In this document: in pieces, positions 15,560-23,230 of the stretch | Layout: every line of letters starts with the position of its first letter | How positions within the stretch are numbered: the stretch's first letter is position 1 | NCBI GenBank assembly: GCA_964387775.1 | Contig: CAYLZO010000014.1 | Coordinates: 1 to 40,148 of the forward strand | DNA from: CAYLZO01 sp964387775 | Lineage (GTDB): Bacteria; Chloroflexota; Anaerolineae; JAAYZQ01 | Direction: 5' to 3' | DNA: 40,148 nt | The notes under the pieces: model-generated | What the model saw: the letters and a program-made list of their open reading frames with translations, nothing else | Database searches by the model: none | What the model was told of the DNA's origin: nothing | Made by a program: the position numbers and the translations under genes

Positions 15560-16753
15560 TCAAGCTCGGTCTACTTCTTGGAGGATCTGCCAGGTAAAGG
15601 CCTCCACATTGGCCAGCACGCCGGCTTGCACGTGCTCCGGCGTGTCGGACATCTGGTGCCAGTGCATGGCTTGCTCGGCGTCGGGCAGGGGCAGGGCATC
15701 CACCGTCAGGGCGATCAGGCCGCGCTTGGTGGCCACGGCGGCGTCGGTGTAGGCCAGGCCCACGTGCTCGCCCACGTTCACGCCGGGGAGGGCCTTGTCG
15801 GCCCGGCGGGCCAGGGCCAGCGCGCGGGGATGGGTCTTGCGCTTGCGGATGAGCCCGTCGGCGGTCAGGTACATGGGCCGGCCCAGCCCCACCTGGTCGA
15901 GGATGACGTAGACGGCATCGCTGCCCAGCTCCTGGGCGTGGGCGTCGAGGAAGGCGGCCATGCCGTAGGCGCCGACCTCTTCGCAGCCGGTGAAGGCCAG
16001 CCAGACCTCGGTGTGGGCCAGGGGCTCGCGGTTCAGCCGCCGGGCCAGCACCAGGGTGACGCCCACGCCCGAAGCGTCGTCGTTGGCCCCCGGCGAAAAG
16101 GGCGTCCGGTCGGCGTGGAGGCAGAGGCCGAGGGCGAAAAGCTCCGCCGCAGCCGTGACCAACCCGATCCAGCGCACCCAGCGCCAGCCAGAGACCGAGC
16201 CCAGCCCAAAGGCGGCGGCCCCAACGGCCATGCTGACAAAGGCGCCACCCACCAGCAGGCCAAAGGCGGTGTGCCAGGCCCTGGACGAATAAAATATGGG
16301 CGTGCGGTGGGTGTCCAGGTGGGCGCAGAGGACGGCACGCCGCCGCACCTCGCCGGCCGGCGGCAGGACGCCCACGGCATTTTGGCTCTGGGCCTGGGGC
16401 AGCAGCCGGCGCATCCAATTAGTTGCCAGGTTGGTTTCGGCGAACATGCCCCAGGCGCCCAGGGCGTTGAGGACTGCGGCCCCGGCCAACGCCCACCGGC
16501 CGCCAACGAGCCAGGCCAGCAGGGTGCCCAGCAAGGCCGCCGTGAACGCCAGGGCGTAGGGCCGGTAGGTGGAGGGCGCGCCCCGGAACCCCTCGATCTG
16601 CACCTGCTGGGCGCCGAGATCCTGCATCTGGCCGGCGGCGTACTCGGCGGCCCGTCGCTCCTCAGGGGTGCAGCTTCCCCGCCCGTCGATCTCCCCGGCC
16701 AGAAATCGGACGTGTTCCATTGCTTCTTGGGCCTGCGCGGCTTGGTGTGTCAT
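15560..16753 (-). CDS. membrane-anchored M28 family metallopeptidase
   Basis: 397 residues. The M28 zinc peptidase signature is present: His145 and Asp147 (AHLDTH), bridging Asp225 (GANDDASGVG), Glu258-Glu259 (TGCEEVGAYG), Asp in LDQVGLG, and a late His in MHWHQMSDTPEH. Unusually, four hydrophobic segments (about 66-83, 88-105, 163-185, 195-213) are inserted before and inside the catalytic core, so it is membrane-embedded. The catalytic residues are complete. A GGAGAG Shine-Dalgarno and a promoter with a 12-base leader support the ATG at 16753. It is likely an aminopeptidase; substrate unknown. Confidence 0.85.
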   Translation of the reverse strand: MTHQAAQAQEAMEHVRFLAGEIDGRGSCTPEERRAAEYAAGQMQDLGAQQVQIEGFRGAPSTYRPYALAFTAALLGTLLAWLVGGRWALAGAAVLNALGAWGMFAETNLATNWMRRLLPQAQSQNAVGVLPPAGEVRRRAVLCAHLDTHRTPIFYSSRAWHTAFGLLVGGAFVSMAVGAAAFGLGSVSGWRWVRWIGLVTAAAELFALGLCLHADRTPFSPGANDDASGVGVTLVLARRLNREPLAHTEVWLAFTGCEEVGAYGMAAFLDAHAQELGSDAVYVILDQVGLGRPMYLTADGLIRKRKTHPRALALARRADKALPGVNVGEHVGLAYTDAAVATKRGLIALTVDALPLPDAEQAMHWHQMSDTPEHVQAGVLANVEAFTWQILQEVDRA

Positions 16754-16771
16754 CCTCGTCTCTCCGCACCG

Positions 16772-16800
16772 ATTATAGCCCACCTCCTCCCAGAGGGCAA
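16772..16800 (-). promoter_or_regulatory. promoter of the M28 peptidase gene
   Basis: On the minus strand, TTGCCC (16800-16795), 17 bp, TATAAT (16777-16772). Its -35 box lies one base from the -35 box of the divergent methyltransferase promoter. Confidence 0.75.
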
Positions 16801-16801
16801 G

Positions 16802-16830
16802 TTGCCAAGGTCCCCAACCTGTGCTACACT
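16802..16830 (+). promoter_or_regulatory. promoter of the methyltransferase gene, probably leaderless
   Basis: TTGCCA (16802-16807), 17 bp, TACACT (16825-16830). The expected start, seven bases downstream, coincides with the ATG at 16838, and no Shine-Dalgarno is present. This fits a leaderless mRNA. Confidence 0.65.
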
Positions 16831-16837
16831 GCGGGGC

Positions 16838-17731
16838 ATGAAGCGGGCACCGCGCGTCTGTGACTACGAAGAGAGCGATTATCGTACCGACTTTTGGGAG
16901 GGCCAGGGCCGCGAGTACGAAGACCTGGCCGAGCGCATCGCCCTGCGCCGGCTGCTGCCGAGCACTGGCCGGCGGTTGCTGGACATCGGCGCCGGCTTTG
17001 GGCGGCTGTCGGCCTTCTACGAGGGCTACGAGCAGGTCGTCCTGCTCGACTATTCCCGCTCCCTTTTGAGGCAGGCCCAAGACCGGCTGGGGCGGGGGGA
17101 CCGCTTTGTCTACGTGGCGGCCAATTTCTACGCCACGCCCTTCGCCGAGAGCACCTTCGACGCGGCGATGATGGTCCGGGTCATGCACCACGTTGAGGAC
17201 GTGCCGGCGCTCTTGGCCGAGGTGGCCCGCGCGCTGGCCGGCGGCGGGACCTTTGTCCTCGAATTCGCCAGCAAGCGCCACTTGAAGGCCATTTTGCGTT
17301 ACGCCCTGCGCCTGCAACAGTGGAGCCCCTTCGAGCCGGCCCCCTACGAGTTTGTGGAGATGAATTTTGACTTTCATCCCGCCTGGATGCGCTGCCGCCT
17401 GGCCGAGTCGATGTTTCACGTGAAACGTACGCGCACGGTCTCCCACTTTCGCCTGCCGCTGTTCAAGCGCCTCGTCCCGGCCCGCGCCCTGGCCGCGCTC
17501 GACGGCCTGCTCCAGCCGACGGGCGCCTGGTGGCGGCTCACGCCCAGCGTTTTCCACCAGTGCGCGGTGGACAAGCCCCCGAGCGGCGTCCCGGCCCAAC
17601 TCGCCTTCCGCTGCCCGGCCTGTGACAGCACCGACCTCCATGCCGCTCCCAAAGCTCTGGAGTGCAAAAAGTGCACTCGACGCTGGATTATTGAGGGCGG
17701 GATCTATAATTTCAAGGCGCCCGCCGCTTGA
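16838..17731 (+). CDS. class I SAM-dependent methyltransferase with C-terminal zinc ribbon
   Basis: 297 residues. Residues about 40-160 form a class I methyltransferase: motif I LLDIGAGFGRL (47-57), the acidic VVLLDYS end of strand 2, and FDAAMMVRVMHHVED, as in the Methyltransf_11/UbiE-like group. The C-terminus has four cysteines as two CxxC pairs (CPACDSTDL; CKKCTRRW), a zinc ribbon like that of Trm112-type or UPF0434 proteins (ending IEGGIYNF). That fusion is suggestive of a subunit normally supplied in trans. A long upstream open frame was rejected because promoter and start coincide at 16838. A parS-like site lies within the gene. Confidence 0.82.
   Translation: MKRAPRVCDYEESDYRTDFWEGQGREYEDLAERIALRRLLPSTGRRLLDIGAGFGRLSAFYEGYEQVVLLDYSRSLLRQAQDRLGRGDRFVYVAANFYATPFAESTFDAAMMVRVMHHVEDVPALLAEVARALAGGGTFVLEFASKRHLKAILRYALRLQQWSPFEPAPYEFVEMNFDFHPAWMRCRLAESMFHVKRTRTVSHFRLPLFKRLVPARALAALDGLLQPTGAWWRLTPSVFHQCAVDKPPSGVPAQLAFRCPACDSTDLHAAPKALECKKCTRRWIIEGGIYNFKAPAA
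17412..17427. promoter_or_regulatory. parS-like site 1, inside the methyltransferase gene
   Basis: TGTTTCACGTGAAACG contains the 14-bp palindrome GTTTCACGTGAAAC. It matches the ParB-binding parS consensus (TGTTTCACGTGAAACA) at 15 of 16 positions. It is read as the peptide MFHVKR and is identical to the site at 19051-19066. Confidence 0.75.
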
Positions 17732-17756
17732 ACTTCCTGGCGTTTTGTAGTATACT
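17728..17756 (+). promoter_or_regulatory. dnaN promoter
   Basis: TTGAAC (17728-17733), 17 bp, TATACT (17751-17756). The -35 box overlaps the methyltransferase stop codon. The leader before the GTG is about 73 bases. Confidence 0.75.
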
Positions 17757-17835
17757 ATAAGGCGTTCCTGACCCCCCTGCATGTTGTGGGCAGGGTCGGG
17801 AGACACCCCAATGACTAGCGCCGAAGGAGGTCGCC

Positions 17836-18996
17836 GTGAAGATTAGCTGCTTGCAAGAGAACTTGGCCAAGGGGCTGGCCACAGTGGGCCGGGCCGTCGC
17901 CACCCGGAGCACGTTGCCTGTCCTGTCCAACATCCTGCTCGAAACCGACGAGGGCCGCCTGCGCCTGGCCGCCACCAACCTGGAGATCGGCGTCAACTGC
18001 TGGGTCGGCGCTCGCGTCGAGGAGGAGGGCCGCACCACGGTACCCGCCCGCCTGCTCACCGAGTTTGTCAATTCTCTGCCGCCCGGCCAGATCGACATGG
18101 AGCTCACCGAGCGCACCCAGACGCTGAATCTGAAATGCGCCCGCTACGAGGCCAACATCAAGGGCATCGACGCCAGCGAGTTTCCCGTGGTGCCCACCGC
18201 CGAAGGCCTCGGCGAAGGCAGTGGCGGGCAGGCGCCCACGCGCCTCAACCTGGCGACCGACGCCTTCCAGCAGATGATCGAGCAGTCGGTCTTTGCGGCG
18301 GCCACCGACGAGAGCCGGCCCATCCTGACCGGTGTCCTGGCCAAGTTTCACCAGGGCGGGCTGACCCTGGCCGCTGCCGATGGCTTTCGCCTGGCAGTGG
18401 CCTCGGCCGACGTGGGCGTGGACCTGGACGAAGCGACCAGCGTCATCATCCCGGCCCGGGCGCTGTCAGAGCTGAAACGGATCAGCGCCGAGCAGGAGGA
18501 CCCGATCGAGCTGATCCTTACCCCGCAGCGCAACCAGGTCCTTTTCCGGCTGAGCAACACCGACCTCGTCTCGCAGCTCATCGAGGGCAATTTTCCCGAC
18601 TACAACCAGATCGTGCCCAAGGGCCACAGCACGCGGACGATCATGGCCACGCAGGACCTGCTCAAGGCGGTCAAGGTCGCCTTTCTCTTTGCCCGCGACG
18701 CGGCCAACATCATCCGCTTCAACGTGGTGCCCGGCAGCGAGCTGACGCCGGGCCAGGTCATCATCACCGGCACCTCGGCCGAGTTTGGTGACAACGTGAG
18801 CGAGATCGACGCCACCATCGAGGGGGACGAGATCGAGATCGCCTTCAACGCCCGCTACATGATCGACGCCCTGTCGGCCGTCGGCACGCCCGAGGTGGCC
18901 ATCGAAACCAGCACCTCCAGCAGCCCCGGCGTCATCCGCCCCGTCGGCGGCGACGACTTTTTGTGCGTCATCATGCCGATGCACATTTCGCGCTAG
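17836..18996 (+). CDS. dnaN: DNA polymerase III beta subunit (sliding clamp)
   Basis: 386 residues, full length, with the three-fold repeated clamp domain. Typical motifs are ATRSTLPVLSNILLE, ATNLEIGV, IKGIDASEFPVVP, FAAATDESRPILTGV, ADGFRLAVA and a C-terminal DFLCVIMPMHISR. The clamp encircles DNA and tethers polymerase III. The GTG at 17836 has an AAGGAGG Shine-Dalgarno (17824-17830). It has its own promoter and an intrinsic terminator. dnaA and recF are not in the visible neighbourhood; rsmG follows directly. The pair of parS-like sites around it suggests an origin-proximal location. Confidence 0.97.
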   Translation: MKISCLQENLAKGLATVGRAVATRSTLPVLSNILLETDEGRLRLAATNLEIGVNCWVGARVEEEGRTTVPARLLTEFVNSLPPGQIDMELTERTQTLNLKCARYEANIKGIDASEFPVVPTAEGLGEGSGGQAPTRLNLATDAFQQMIEQSVFAAATDESRPILTGVLAKFHQGGLTLAAADGFRLAVASADVGVDLDEATSVIIPARALSELKRISAEQEDPIELILTPQRNQVLFRLSNTDLVSQLIEGNFPDYNQIVPKGHSTRTIMATQDLLKAVKVAFLFARDAANIIRFNVVPGSELTPGQVIITGTSAEFGDNVSEIDATIEGDEIEIAFNARYMIDALSAVGTPEVAIETSTSSSPGVIRPVGGDDFLCVIMPMHISR

Positions 18997-19018
18997 CCGG
19001 GGATTCTCTGCGAGTCTG

Positions 19019-19055
19019 GCCCTCCTGGTAGACCCTTGCCAGGAGGGCTTTGTTT
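19019..19055 (+). terminator. intrinsic terminator after dnaN
   Basis: GCCCTCCTGG (19019-19028) pairs perfectly with CCAGGAGGGC (19039-19048), followed by TTTGTTT. The T-tract runs into the second parS-like site. Confidence 0.85.
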
Positions 19056-19066
19056 CACGTGAAACG
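19051..19066. promoter_or_regulatory. parS-like site 2, between dnaN and rsmG
   Basis: TGTTTCACGTGAAACG, identical to the copy at 17412-17427 and matching the ParB-binding consensus at 15 of 16 positions. A parS next to rsmG is the classical chromosomal location in several phyla. Confidence 0.82.
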
Positions 19067-19120
19067 TGATGCGTGAAACGTGATGCGTGAAACGTGACGG
19101 TCACGCATCACGCATCACGC
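19060..19120. repeat. GTGATGCGTGAAAC repeat, copy 1
   Basis: Alternating GTGAAAC and GTGATGC heptamers are followed by an inverted block of TCACGCA units. Related copies lie at 32405-32465 and 37968-37999. It occupies the space where an rsmG Shine-Dalgarno would be. Confidence 0.75.
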
Positions 19121-19130
19121 AATACGGCCC

Positions 19131-19859
19131 ATGAAACGACTGATTGACGGCGCCCGCGCCCTCAACCTACAACTGACCGACCGGCAACTCGCCACGTTCC
19201 GCGTCATCCACGAGGAATTGGTAGCCTGGAATGAAAAGTTCAACCTGACGGCCATTACCGAGTACGAGGCGGTGCAGGTCCGCCACTTTGTCGATTCGCT
19301 GTCGTGCCTGCTGGCCGAGGAGGCGCGCCAGGCGCTGAACCGGCCCGACGCCCGCCTGATCGACGTCGGCAGCGGGGCGGGCTTTCCCGGTCTGCCCCTC
19401 AAGCTGGTCTGCCCCGGCGTGCGCTTGACCCTGCTGGAGGCGACGGGCAAGAAGGTGGGCTTTCTGGAGCACCTTATTGAGCGGCTGAGCCTGCACCGGG
19501 TGACGGCCATCCACGCCCGCGCCGAGGAACTGGCCCACGAGCCGGCCCACCGCGAAACCTACGACCTGGCCCTGGCCCGGGCCGTGGCCGAGATGCCGGT
19601 GGTGGCCGAGTACACCCTGCCCTTCTGCAAAATCGGCGGCTGGGTAGTGGCCCAGAAGGGGGAGGCTGGCGCCGCCGAGGCCTGGGCCGCCGAAGGCGCC
19701 ATCCGGTTGCTCGGCGGCGCGCTGCGCCGCGTAGTCCCCGTAGAGCTGCCCGGCTTGCCCGAGGACCGCTCGCTCGTCGTCGTTGAGAAGGTCGGCCCCA
19801 CGCCGGAGAAGTACCCCCGCCGGCCGGGGATGCCGGGCAAGCGGCCGCTGGGCGGATGA
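19131..19859 (+). CDS. rsmG: 16S rRNA (guanine527-N7)-methyltransferase
   Basis: 242 residues, full length for RsmG (GidB), which methylates G527 of 16S rRNA using SAM. Diagnostic segments are WNEKFNLTAI (30-39), RHFVDSL, the SAM loop DVGSGAGFPGLPLKL, LLEATGKKVGFLEHL and LARAVAEM. The ATG at 19131 has no visible Shine-Dalgarno because a dispersed repeat ends just upstream. It lies between a parS-like site and a bidirectional terminator. The usual parA/parB partners are not in the window. Confidence 0.95.
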   Translation: MKRLIDGARALNLQLTDRQLATFRVIHEELVAWNEKFNLTAITEYEAVQVRHFVDSLSCLLAEEARQALNRPDARLIDVGSGAGFPGLPLKLVCPGVRLTLLEATGKKVGFLEHLIERLSLHRVTAIHARAEELAHEPAHRETYDLALARAVAEMPVVAEYTLPFCKIGGWVVAQKGEAGAAEAWAAEGAIRLLGGALRRVVPVELPGLPEDRSLVVVEKVGPTPEKYPRRPGMPGKRPLGG

Positions 19860-19906
19860 CCGGGAGTTGGTCTCGACCTCAACGGCGTAGTAGGTTTTTG
19901 ACACGC

Positions 19907-19937
19907 AAAAGGGCCGGCTACAGGGCTGGCCCTTTTT
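19907..19937. terminator. bidirectional terminator between rsmG and tkt
   Basis: AAAAGGGCCGGC and GCTGGCCCTTTTT form a stem with an A-run on one side and a T-run on the other, so it can stop both convergent transcripts. Confidence 0.85.
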
Positions 19938-19953
19938 GATTCGGAATCTCGCT

Positions 19954-21945
19954 TTATTCGAGCAGTGCCCTCGCCCGCGCAGCCACCGCCTCGGCCGTAA
20001 AGCCAAACTTCTCGGCGTTGACCTGATAGGGCGCCGAGACGCCAAAGCAGTCCTGGCTCACGACGTCGCCCTGGGGACCGACGTAGCGCGCCCAGCCCAG
20101 CGACACGCCCGCCTCGACGGCCAGCCGGGCCGTGACCGCCGGCGGCAGTACGGCGTCCTTGTAGTCCTGCGGCTGGGCCTCGAACAGCTCCCAACTCGGC
20201 ATCGACACCACCCGCGCCGCGATCCCCTCCGCGGCCAGCAAGTCCTGTGCCGCCACGGCCAGCGCGACCTCCGAGCCGGTGGCCAGCAGCAGCAGGTCGG
20301 GATGCCCACGCCCGGCGTCGGCCAGGACGTAGGCGCCCCGGGCCACGGCCTCGGGATCGGCGCCGGCCAGGACCGGCAGCTTCTGGCGGGTCAGGACCAA
20401 GGCCACCGGCCCGTCGCGGTGCTCGACGGTGGCCCGCCAGGCGCCGACCACCTCCCGGGCGTCGGCCGGCCGGAGGGTGGTCAGGCCAGGGATGGCCCGC
20501 AGGCTGGCCAGGTGCTCCACCGGCTGGTGGGTCGGGCCGTCCTCGCCGACGAAAATGCTGTCGTGGGTAAAGACGTAAATGACCGGCAGGCGCATCAGAG
20601 CCGCCAGGCGGATGCTGGGCCGCATGTAATCGCTGAAGATCAGGAAGGTGCTGCCGTAGAGCCGGAATCCGCCGTGCAGGGCCAGGCCGCTGACAATGCC
20701 GGCCATGGCGTGCTCGCGGACGCCAAAGTGCAGGTTGCGGCCCTCGTATTCCCCTTTTCGAATGGTTTCATACGCTTTCAAGTAGGTTTTGGTCGAGGGG
20801 TGGAGGTCGGCCGAGCCGCCGACCAGCTCCGGCAGGCCAGGCGCGAGGGCCGCCAGGACCTCCCCCCCGGCGGCGCGGGTGGCGAGGGGGCCATCCCCCG
20901 GTGCAAAGTGGGGCAGCGCTTCGTCCCAACCGTCGAGCAATTGGCCCGTCAAACGCCGCTCCCACTCGGCGGCCAGGTCGGGGTGGGCGTCGCGGTAGCG
21001 GGCAAAGCGCGATTGCCACGCGGCCTGGGCCTCGGCCCCCGCGTCGAGGGCGGTGCGAAAGTGGGCCAGCACCTCGTCGGGGACGTAGAACCGGGCGTCG
21101 GGCGGCCAGCCCATCTGTTCCTTGGTGCGGCGGACCTCTTCTTCGCCCAGGGGCGCGCCGTGGGCCTCGGCGTGGTCCTGTTTGTTGGGGCTGCCGTAGC
21201 CGATGTGGGTCCGGCAGATGACGAGCGACGGGCGCTCGGTCTCGGCCCGGGCCTGGCGGAGGGCCTCGGCGACGGCGGCGCGGTCGTGGCCGTCGATGCG
21301 CTGCACGTGCCAGTCGTAGGACTCGAAGCGGCGGGCCACGTCCTCGCTGAAGGCCAGGCTGGTACTGCCCTCGATGGTGATGTGGTTGTCGTCGTAGAGG
21401 TAGACGAGTTTGCCCAGGCCCAGGTGCCCGGCCAGCGAGGCGGCCTCGTGGGAGATGCCCTCCATCAGGTCGCCGTCGCTGACGATGGCGTAGGTGTGGT
21501 GGTCTACGATCTCGAATCCGGGGCGGTTGAACTCGGCGGCCAGCAACCGCTCGGCCAGGGCCAGGCCCACGCCGTTGGCGAATCCCTGGCCCAGCGGCCC
21601 GGTAGTCGTCTCCACGCCGGGCGCCTTGCCGTACTCGGGATGGCCCGGCGTCTGGCTGCCCCACTGGCGGAACTGCTTGAGCTCCGCCAGCGGCAGGTCG
21701 TAGCCGCTCAGGTGCAGCAGGCTGTAGAGCAGCATCGAGCCGTGGCCGGCCGACAGCACGAACCGGTCGCGGTCGGCCCACTCGGGGTCGGCGGGGTTGT
21801 GCTTCAGGAACTCGGTCCAGAGGACGTAGGCAGCGTCGGCCATGCCCATCGGCATGCCGGGGTGGCCCGAGTTGGCCTTTTGCACGGCGTCCATGGCCAG
21901 GGTGCGAATGGTGTTGACGGATAGTTGGTCAAGGTTTGCATCCAC
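19954..21945 (-). CDS. tkt: transketolase
   Basis: 663 residues, full length. This thiamine-diphosphate enzyme of the pentose phosphate pathway moves two-carbon units between sugar phosphates. Motifs: NSGHPGMPMGMA near the N-terminus, the ThDP/Mg motif SDGDLMEGISHEAASLAG continuing to DDNHITIEG, VFTHDSIFVGEDGPTHQPVEHL and a C-terminal GWARYVG. The GTG at 21945 with AAGGAG upstream gives the natural N-terminus (VDANLDQLSVNTIRTLAMDA); the longer open frame through the preceding gap is rejected. It is last in a same-strand run from rodZ, about 85 bases after the MFS gene with a repeat between them. Confidence 0.96.
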   Translation of the reverse strand: MDANLDQLSVNTIRTLAMDAVQKANSGHPGMPMGMADAAYVLWTEFLKHNPADPEWADRDRFVLSAGHGSMLLYSLLHLSGYDLPLAELKQFRQWGSQTPGHPEYGKAPGVETTTGPLGQGFANGVGLALAERLLAAEFNRPGFEIVDHHTYAIVSDGDLMEGISHEAASLAGHLGLGKLVYLYDDNHITIEGSTSLAFSEDVARRFESYDWHVQRIDGHDRAAVAEALRQARAETERPSLVICRTHIGYGSPNKQDHAEAHGAPLGEEEVRRTKEQMGWPPDARFYVPDEVLAHFRTALDAGAEAQAAWQSRFARYRDAHPDLAAEWERRLTGQLLDGWDEALPHFAPGDGPLATRAAGGEVLAALAPGLPELVGGSADLHPSTKTYLKAYETIRKGEYEGRNLHFGVREHAMAGIVSGLALHGGFRLYGSTFLIFSDYMRPSIRLAALMRLPVIYVFTHDSIFVGEDGPTHQPVEHLASLRAIPGLTTLRPADAREVVGAWRATVEHRDGPVALVLTRQKLPVLAGADPEAVARGAYVLADAGRGHPDLLLLATGSEVALAVAAQDLLAAEGIAARVVSMPSWELFEAQPQDYKDAVLPPAVTARLAVEAGVSLGWARYVGPQGDVVSQDCFGVSAPYQVNAEKFGFTAEAVAARARALLE

Positions 21946-21971
21946 GGTTCTCTCCTTCTCGTGTTGTGCCC

Positions 21972-22031
21972 CTATTCGAGCGGCGGACTGTGATCCGCCC
22001 AAGCTTCTCTCGCTGTGGCGGACAGCGATCC
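21972..22031. repeat. GCGGACTGTGATCCGC repeat between the MFS gene and tkt
   Basis: Two related units, GCGGACTGTGATCCGC and TGGCGGACAGCGATCC, fill the short gap. The repeat starts directly after the MFS stop codon. Confidence 0.55.
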
Positions 22032-23230
22032 TATTCTGCGGGCAGCGTGACCGGCTCCAGGATCGGCTCGGTGCGGATGAACTGGACCAGCACCAGCGAG
22101 ACGACGGCGATGCCCACGCCGGCCAGGAAGGTGGCCGAGGGCGCGATCTGCTCCCACAGGATGCTGCCCAACACCGGCACGACCAGCGCCGAGACGTGGT
22201 TGATGGTCTGGGCCATGCTGACGTTGCTCGTGATCTCTTGCTGGGAGCGGGCGATCTTTTGAAAGTAGGAATCGACGGCCAGGTTAAAGCCGAAAAAGAT
22301 GTGGTCCAGGACAAACAGGCCATAGAGCACGGGCAGGTAGGGCACGTAAGCGTAGCCCAAAAAGACGCCGATGAGGCCGAGGAAGTTGAAGGTCAAGACC
22401 TTGCGCTCGCCAAAGCGGGCCACCAGCTTGCCCAACTGGGCGGCGGCGTAGGTGTTGATGGTGTGGTTCACCAGGTAGAGGGCGGCCGTGACCCGCACGT
22501 CGATGCCAAACTTGGAGACGAGCAAAAAGATGGCGAAAGTCGTGAAAATGTGGCGGCGGCTGCCCATCATAAAGGTGAGCAAGTAATAGAGCCAGTACTC
22601 GCGGCGAAAGATGACCTTGCGCCGCCGCCGCTCGCCGCCGTATTTCCGGCCGTTGCGCATGGCGAACAGGCTGCCGGCGACGACGATGCCGCCGGAAACC
22701 CAGAGCGTCGTCCGGTAGCCCCAGGCGGGAATCCGCAGCGGGCCGAGTTCCAGGCCATCGACCAGGATCATGACGGCCAGCGTGCCAGCCGCCGCTGCCA
22801 GCGCCGCGACGCTGCTCAGGCGGCCCAGCCACTTGGGCGCGTCCTCCCGGCCCACGCCCATGAGCACCAGGCTGCTGTTGCTGGGGTAAAAAAAGTGAAA
22901 GCCGACGCTCATCACCAGCGTGCCGATCATGAGCATGCTGAGGCTGTCGGCAAACCCGCTGAGCACCAGGCCCAGGCCCATCAGCAGCACGCTGAGGCCC
23001 AGCACCCGCATCTCGGAGAGCCAGATGGCCAGGAAGCCGAGGACAAAACCGAGGAGGCCCGGCACCTCGCGCACCGACTGGATCCAGCCGATCTGCCCGC
23101 CGGTGACGCCGATCTCTTCGACGGCAAAGTTGTTGAACACGGCCCGCCAGATGTTGAACCCGAGGTAGAGGAAGAATCCGGCAAAGGCCAGGGTCCGAAA
23201 GAGCTGTTTCTTTGCGTCTGTGTCGTTCAT
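22031..23230 (-). CDS. MFS transporter
   Basis: 399 residues with about 12 hydrophobic segments and the MFS spacing, including a basic cytoplasmic stretch between the halves (RNGRKYGGERRRRKVIFRRE). The substrate is unknown. Its ATG overlaps the murI stop by four bases (ATGA), so the two are translationally coupled. The stop codon is followed at once by a dispersed repeat. Confidence 0.8.
   Translation of the reverse strand: MNDTDAKKQLFRTLAFAGFFLYLGFNIWRAVFNNFAVEEIGVTGGQIGWIQSVREVPGLLGFVLGFLAIWLSEMRVLGLSVLLMGLGLVLSGFADSLSMLMIGTLVMSVGFHFFYPSNSSLVLMGVGREDAPKWLGRLSSVAALAAAAGTLAVMILVDGLELGPLRIPAWGYRTTLWVSGGIVVAGSLFAMRNGRKYGGERRRRKVIFRREYWLYYLLTFMMGSRRHIFTTFAIFLLVSKFGIDVRVTAALYLVNHTINTYAAAQLGKLVARFGERKVLTFNFLGLIGVFLGYAYVPYLPVLYGLFVLDHIFFGFNLAVDSYFQKIARSQQEITSNVSMAQTINHVSALVVPVLGSILWEQIAPSATFLAGVGIAVVSLVLVQFIRTEPILEPVTLPAE

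Noticed and set aside
15443..16837. Long N-terminal extension of the methyltransferase
   Set aside because: It is antisense to the M28 peptidase and the epimerase, and a promoter lies directly before the ATG at 16838.
17040..17100. Another copy of the coding repeat (LLRQAQDRLG) in the methyltransferase
   Set aside because: The DNA lacks the CCCTGAG and CGAAGG ends, and the peptide fits a normal methyltransferase helix.
17757..17835. Replication origin next to dnaN
   Set aside because: No DnaA boxes (TTATCCACA type) and no AT-rich unwinding region seen; only the parS-like sites hint at the origin being near.
19060..19120. CRISPR-like array
   Set aside because: Heptamer units without spacers; no cas genes.
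19936..21924. 662-codon plus-strand frame opposite transketolase
   Set aside because: Antisense of a well-conserved gene; no recognisable motif.
21946..22323. N-terminal extension of transketolase
   Set aside because: It crosses the repeat and the antisense frame of the MFS gene; the GTG at 21945 has a good Shine-Dalgarno and gives a normal N-terminus.
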